Assembly: GCA_002005505.1 (NCBI GenBank)
Contig: MVGU01001866.1
Location: 1-15,000, forward strand
DNA length: 15,000 nucleotides
Source: Botryococcus braunii
Lineage: Eukaryota; Chlorophyta; Trebouxiophyceae
Direction of reading: 5' to 3'
Shown here: one piece after another, positions 13,014 through 15,000 of the stretch
How the letters are laid out: each line of letters opens with the position of its first letter
Numbering within the stretch: position 1 is the first letter of the stretch
Made by a program: the position numbers and the translations under genes
The notes under the pieces: model-generated
What the model saw: the letters and a program-made list of their open reading frames with translations, nothing else
The model's database searches: none
Told to the model about the DNA's origin: nothing

Positions 13014-15000
13014 TCCTTCCGATGTGCGTCCTGTCAGCTCGTCGCAGGCCTCGGGGTGAGGGAGTTGCGCAGCACGTCCGCCGTCGGGCCCGCGCATGGT
13101 TGGATGGGGATATTGATGGCCTAATTGATGAACTCTTGGCCACCGCGCCTGCAGCCACTGCCCCACCCCGCCCATTAGACGATGCGGCGCTTGCCGCTCG
13201 CGTCTTGCGCAAGGTTGCAGATGGCCATTTATCAGCGGCTGTTCGGATGTTGGAGCCTGCCACCATCGCCCCAGCCACGCCTGACACATGTGCTGCACTG
13301 GCAGCGCTTCATCCTATCCGACCGCTTCCTGTTGGCGCCCCGCCTGCGCAGGCCCCTTACCGTGCCCAAGTGGAGGAAATCTTGGCTGCCCTCAAAACCT
13401 TCCCACCTGGTACCGCTGGCGGGCGGGACGGCTTGACCCCATTACATATAAAACATGCCTTCTCTGTAGGTGGCTCAGACCTCTTATTGGACAGCCTCCT
13501 TGGCATGGTCAATCGGGCCTTAGCTGGGGATGTTCCCCCTCCCTTGCGATCTTATTGGGCCAGCGCTCCCATCACCCCTCTCTTGAAGCCCAATGGGGGT
13601 ATCCGGCCCATTGCAGTGGGGCTCACCCTGCGCCGTCTGGTTTCCAAGATAGCTGTTGCAGCCGTCTTGCCCGCTGTCAGTGAGTATTTGCAGCCACACC
13701 AAGTTGGGGTTGGAGTCCGAGGGGGTGCAGAAGGCCTCGTCCATGCCCTCAACCGCTTGGTGGCACACCAGCAAGATTCCCCCGACCTCGTCGTTGTCAG
13801 CTTGGACTTCCAAAATGCTTTCAATCCGGTCGACCGCAATCGCATGCTTGGGGAAGTCGCCCTCCATTGCCCCAGCATCTGGCAGTATGTGGCGACGACG
13901 TACGGCTGCGCGGCCCATCAGTATGTTGGGCCCCATGTCGTGGACTCCACAACAGGGGTCCAGCACGGGGACCCCCTCTCTCCGCTGCTTTTTGCGCTCA
14001 CTGTCCAGCCACTCCTCCTTGACCTTCATCGGGAGTGTCCCAACGTACACCAAGGGTGGTATCTGGATGACGGCACGTTTGTTGGTCCCGTGCCCGCAGC
14101 GCAGCAGGCAGTCCAGTTGGTTGTTGACCGGGCCCCCGCATATGGCTTGAGCCTCAACCCTCACAAGTGCTGTGTGTGGTCGCCGCGCCCGAACCCTCAG
14201 CATTTGGATGGGTTCCCTCTGGGCTTCGTCAATGAAACTCGTGCTGGTTTGATAGTGTTGGGGGCAGCGGTCACCGTGTCAGTCGAGTACGTGGCTTCCG
14301 TAGCCCAGGCGCACGTTGATGCCGTGGCAGCCTCGCTCCAGCGTTTGCCGATTCTCCGCCACCCCCAAGCCGAGCTTCTCTTGCTTCGCAGTTGCCTTGG
14401 GACCTGCAAGGTGGTTTTCACAGCCCGGACCATGCCGCCAGCTGCAGCTGCGCAAGCTTTGGTGACCTTTGATATGCTCCAAACCCAGGTCCTCCAATCC
14501 ATTGTCACAGCTGGTGGTGGTGGTTTTGGCCCTTTGCAGCAAACCTTGGCTGGCTTGCCTATTGCCCAGGGGGGTCTAGGGGTCACTAAGGCCACTTCCC
14601 TTCTGCCTTGTGCCTATCTCGCCTCCGTCACGCAGACAGCCCCCCACCAGGACCGCCTTCTGGGGACATCCACTGCCCCTCTTGTCCCCGCTGCCCTAGC
14701 TGCCAAGGCTGACTACTGCGCCCTTGTTCCTGATTTCGATGCGGCGCTCTTCGAGGATCCGGATTTTGTCCGCAGCAAAGTGCAAGCCCGGCTGTCCAAA
14801 CCCTTGTCTCACCGCGCATACCAGGAGGTTCTTGATGACCCTGCTCGCTCGGATCGCGACCGTGCTGTGCTCCAATCTCTTACACAGCCGGGAGCGTCTG
14901 ATTGGCTGCTGGCTCTCCCAGTTCCCCATTTGCAGCAAACCATGCCCCCAGAGTCGTTCCGCTGCCGCCTTCAATACCAGCTCTTGATCCCCATTTTCCA
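12929..15000 (+). CDS. LINE reverse transcriptase (unit 2, C-terminus off window)
   Basis: This is the second copy of the reverse transcriptase frame, open for 690 codons to the window edge and matching the first copy throughout. D293 and the YLDD at 378-381 are present, with YLDD at about 14060-14071. The window ends just before the CCHC motif, so whether this copy also carries the frame breaks around the endonuclease cannot be seen. Confidence 0.88.
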   Translation, partial: MDTLGCSIAVRSKAVADSGSEAAWVELLILPMCVLSARRRPRGEGVAQHVRRRARAWLDGDIDGLIDELLATAPAATAPPRPLDDAALAARVLRKVADGHLSAAVRMLEPATIAPATPDTCAALAALHPIRPLPVGAPPAQAPYRAQVEEILAALKTFPPGTAGGRDGLTPLHIKHAFSVGGSDLLLDSLLGMVNRALAGDVPPPLRSYWASAPITPLLKPNGGIRPIAVGLTLRRLVSKIAVAAVLPAVSEYLQPHQVGVGVRGGAEGLVHALNRLVAHQQDSPDLVVVSLDFQNAFNPVDRNRMLGEVALHCPSIWQYVATTYGCAAHQYVGPHVVDSTTGVQHGDPLSPLLFALTVQPLLLDLHRECPNVHQGWYLDDGTFVGPVPAAQQAVQLVVDRAPAYGLSLNPHKCCVWSPRPNPQHLDGFPLGFVNETRAGLIVLGAAVTVSVEYVASVAQAHVDAVAASLQRLPILRHPQAELLLLRSCLGTCKVVFTARTMPPAAAAQALVTFDMLQTQVLQSIVTAGGGGFGPLQQTLAGLPIAQGGLGVTKATSLLPCAYLASVTQTAPHQDRLLGTSTAPLVPAALAAKADYCALVPDFDAALFEDPDFVRSKVQARLSKPLSHRAYQEVLDDPARSDRDRAVLQSLTQPGASDWLLALPVPHLQQTMPPESFRCRLQYQLLIPIF

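Larger units (their letters stand above)
11111..15000 (+). repeat. Tandem duplication unit 2 (cut by window end)
   Basis: This is the second direct copy of the 4.82-kb unit and corresponds to 6289-10181 of unit 1. The bases just left of each copy share only a loose TGCTCC word (near 6279 and 11103), so the breakpoint is placed at the first base of continuous identity. An uncalled base at 11099 lies 12 bases before the junction. The second copy ends inside the reverse transcriptase protein, before the CCHC and endonuclease region. Confidence 0.95.
11636..15000 (+). mobile_element. R2-like LINE, unit 2 (3' part off window)
   Basis: This is the second copy of the LINE, matching 6814-10181 of the first with three homopolymer length changes in the leader. 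It contains the purine-rich leader, all the 5' tandem units, the N-terminal zinc-finger segment and the reverse transcriptase. It is cut by the window shortly before the CCHC motif. Confidence 0.85.

Overview
This is a repeat-rich stretch of a eukaryotic nuclear genome. It holds retrotransposons and long dinucleotide microsatellites, and I find no bacterial-style operon, RNA gene or clear host gene. The retroelement protein types, the GC-rich coding bias of the LINE, and the (TG)n and (TA)n tracts would fit a green alga or related alga. That placement is a guess, since no host gene is visible to anchor it.

Layout from left to right. (1) Positions 1-3493 are the left-facing 5' part of a Ty3/gypsy LTR retrotransposon on the minus strand: 5' LTR, primer-binding site, a truncated gag, and one long open pol frame with protease, reverse transcriptase and RNase H. 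That frame runs off the left edge, so integrase and the 3' LTR lie outside the window. (2) Positions 3494-6288 have no convincing gene. They hold a ~160-bp (TA)n tract, a perfect 16-bp palindrome, a cluster of GTAC-based inverted repeats, a ~170-bp alternating purine-pyrimidine (CG/TG)n tract ending in 13 Gs, and a few small inverted repeats. (3) Positions 6289-11110 are a ~4.82-kb unit repeated in direct tandem from 11111 to the window end. The only differences I see over ~3.9 kb are five single-base homopolymer length changes.

Each unit is nested. On the plus strand lies an R2-like non-LTR retrotransposon (LINE). It has a purine-rich leader, about 3.5 tandem 5' units of ~146-152 bp, an N-terminal C2H2 zinc-finger segment, a reverse transcriptase, a CCHC motif and a restriction-like endonuclease, followed by a 3' tail with a stem-loop. 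It is bounded by a 17-bp direct repeat with one mismatch, probably its target-site duplication. On both sides of it, on the minus strand, are remains of a different, L1-type LINE: the C-terminal zinc-binding domain on the left and the end of an APE-type endonuclease on the right.

How the parts work together. In the LINE, the zinc fingers would bind target DNA, the endonuclease would nick it, and the reverse transcriptase would copy element RNA from the nick (target-primed reverse transcription). Its single protein of roughly 1,070 codons is split over three reading frames by about four apparent one-base losses. These could be real decay or sequencing error; the uncalled base at 11099, 12 bases from the tandem junction, makes assembly quality a live question. 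In the Ty3 element the pol frame is open for at least 854 codons, but gag is cut short, so it probably could not move on its own.
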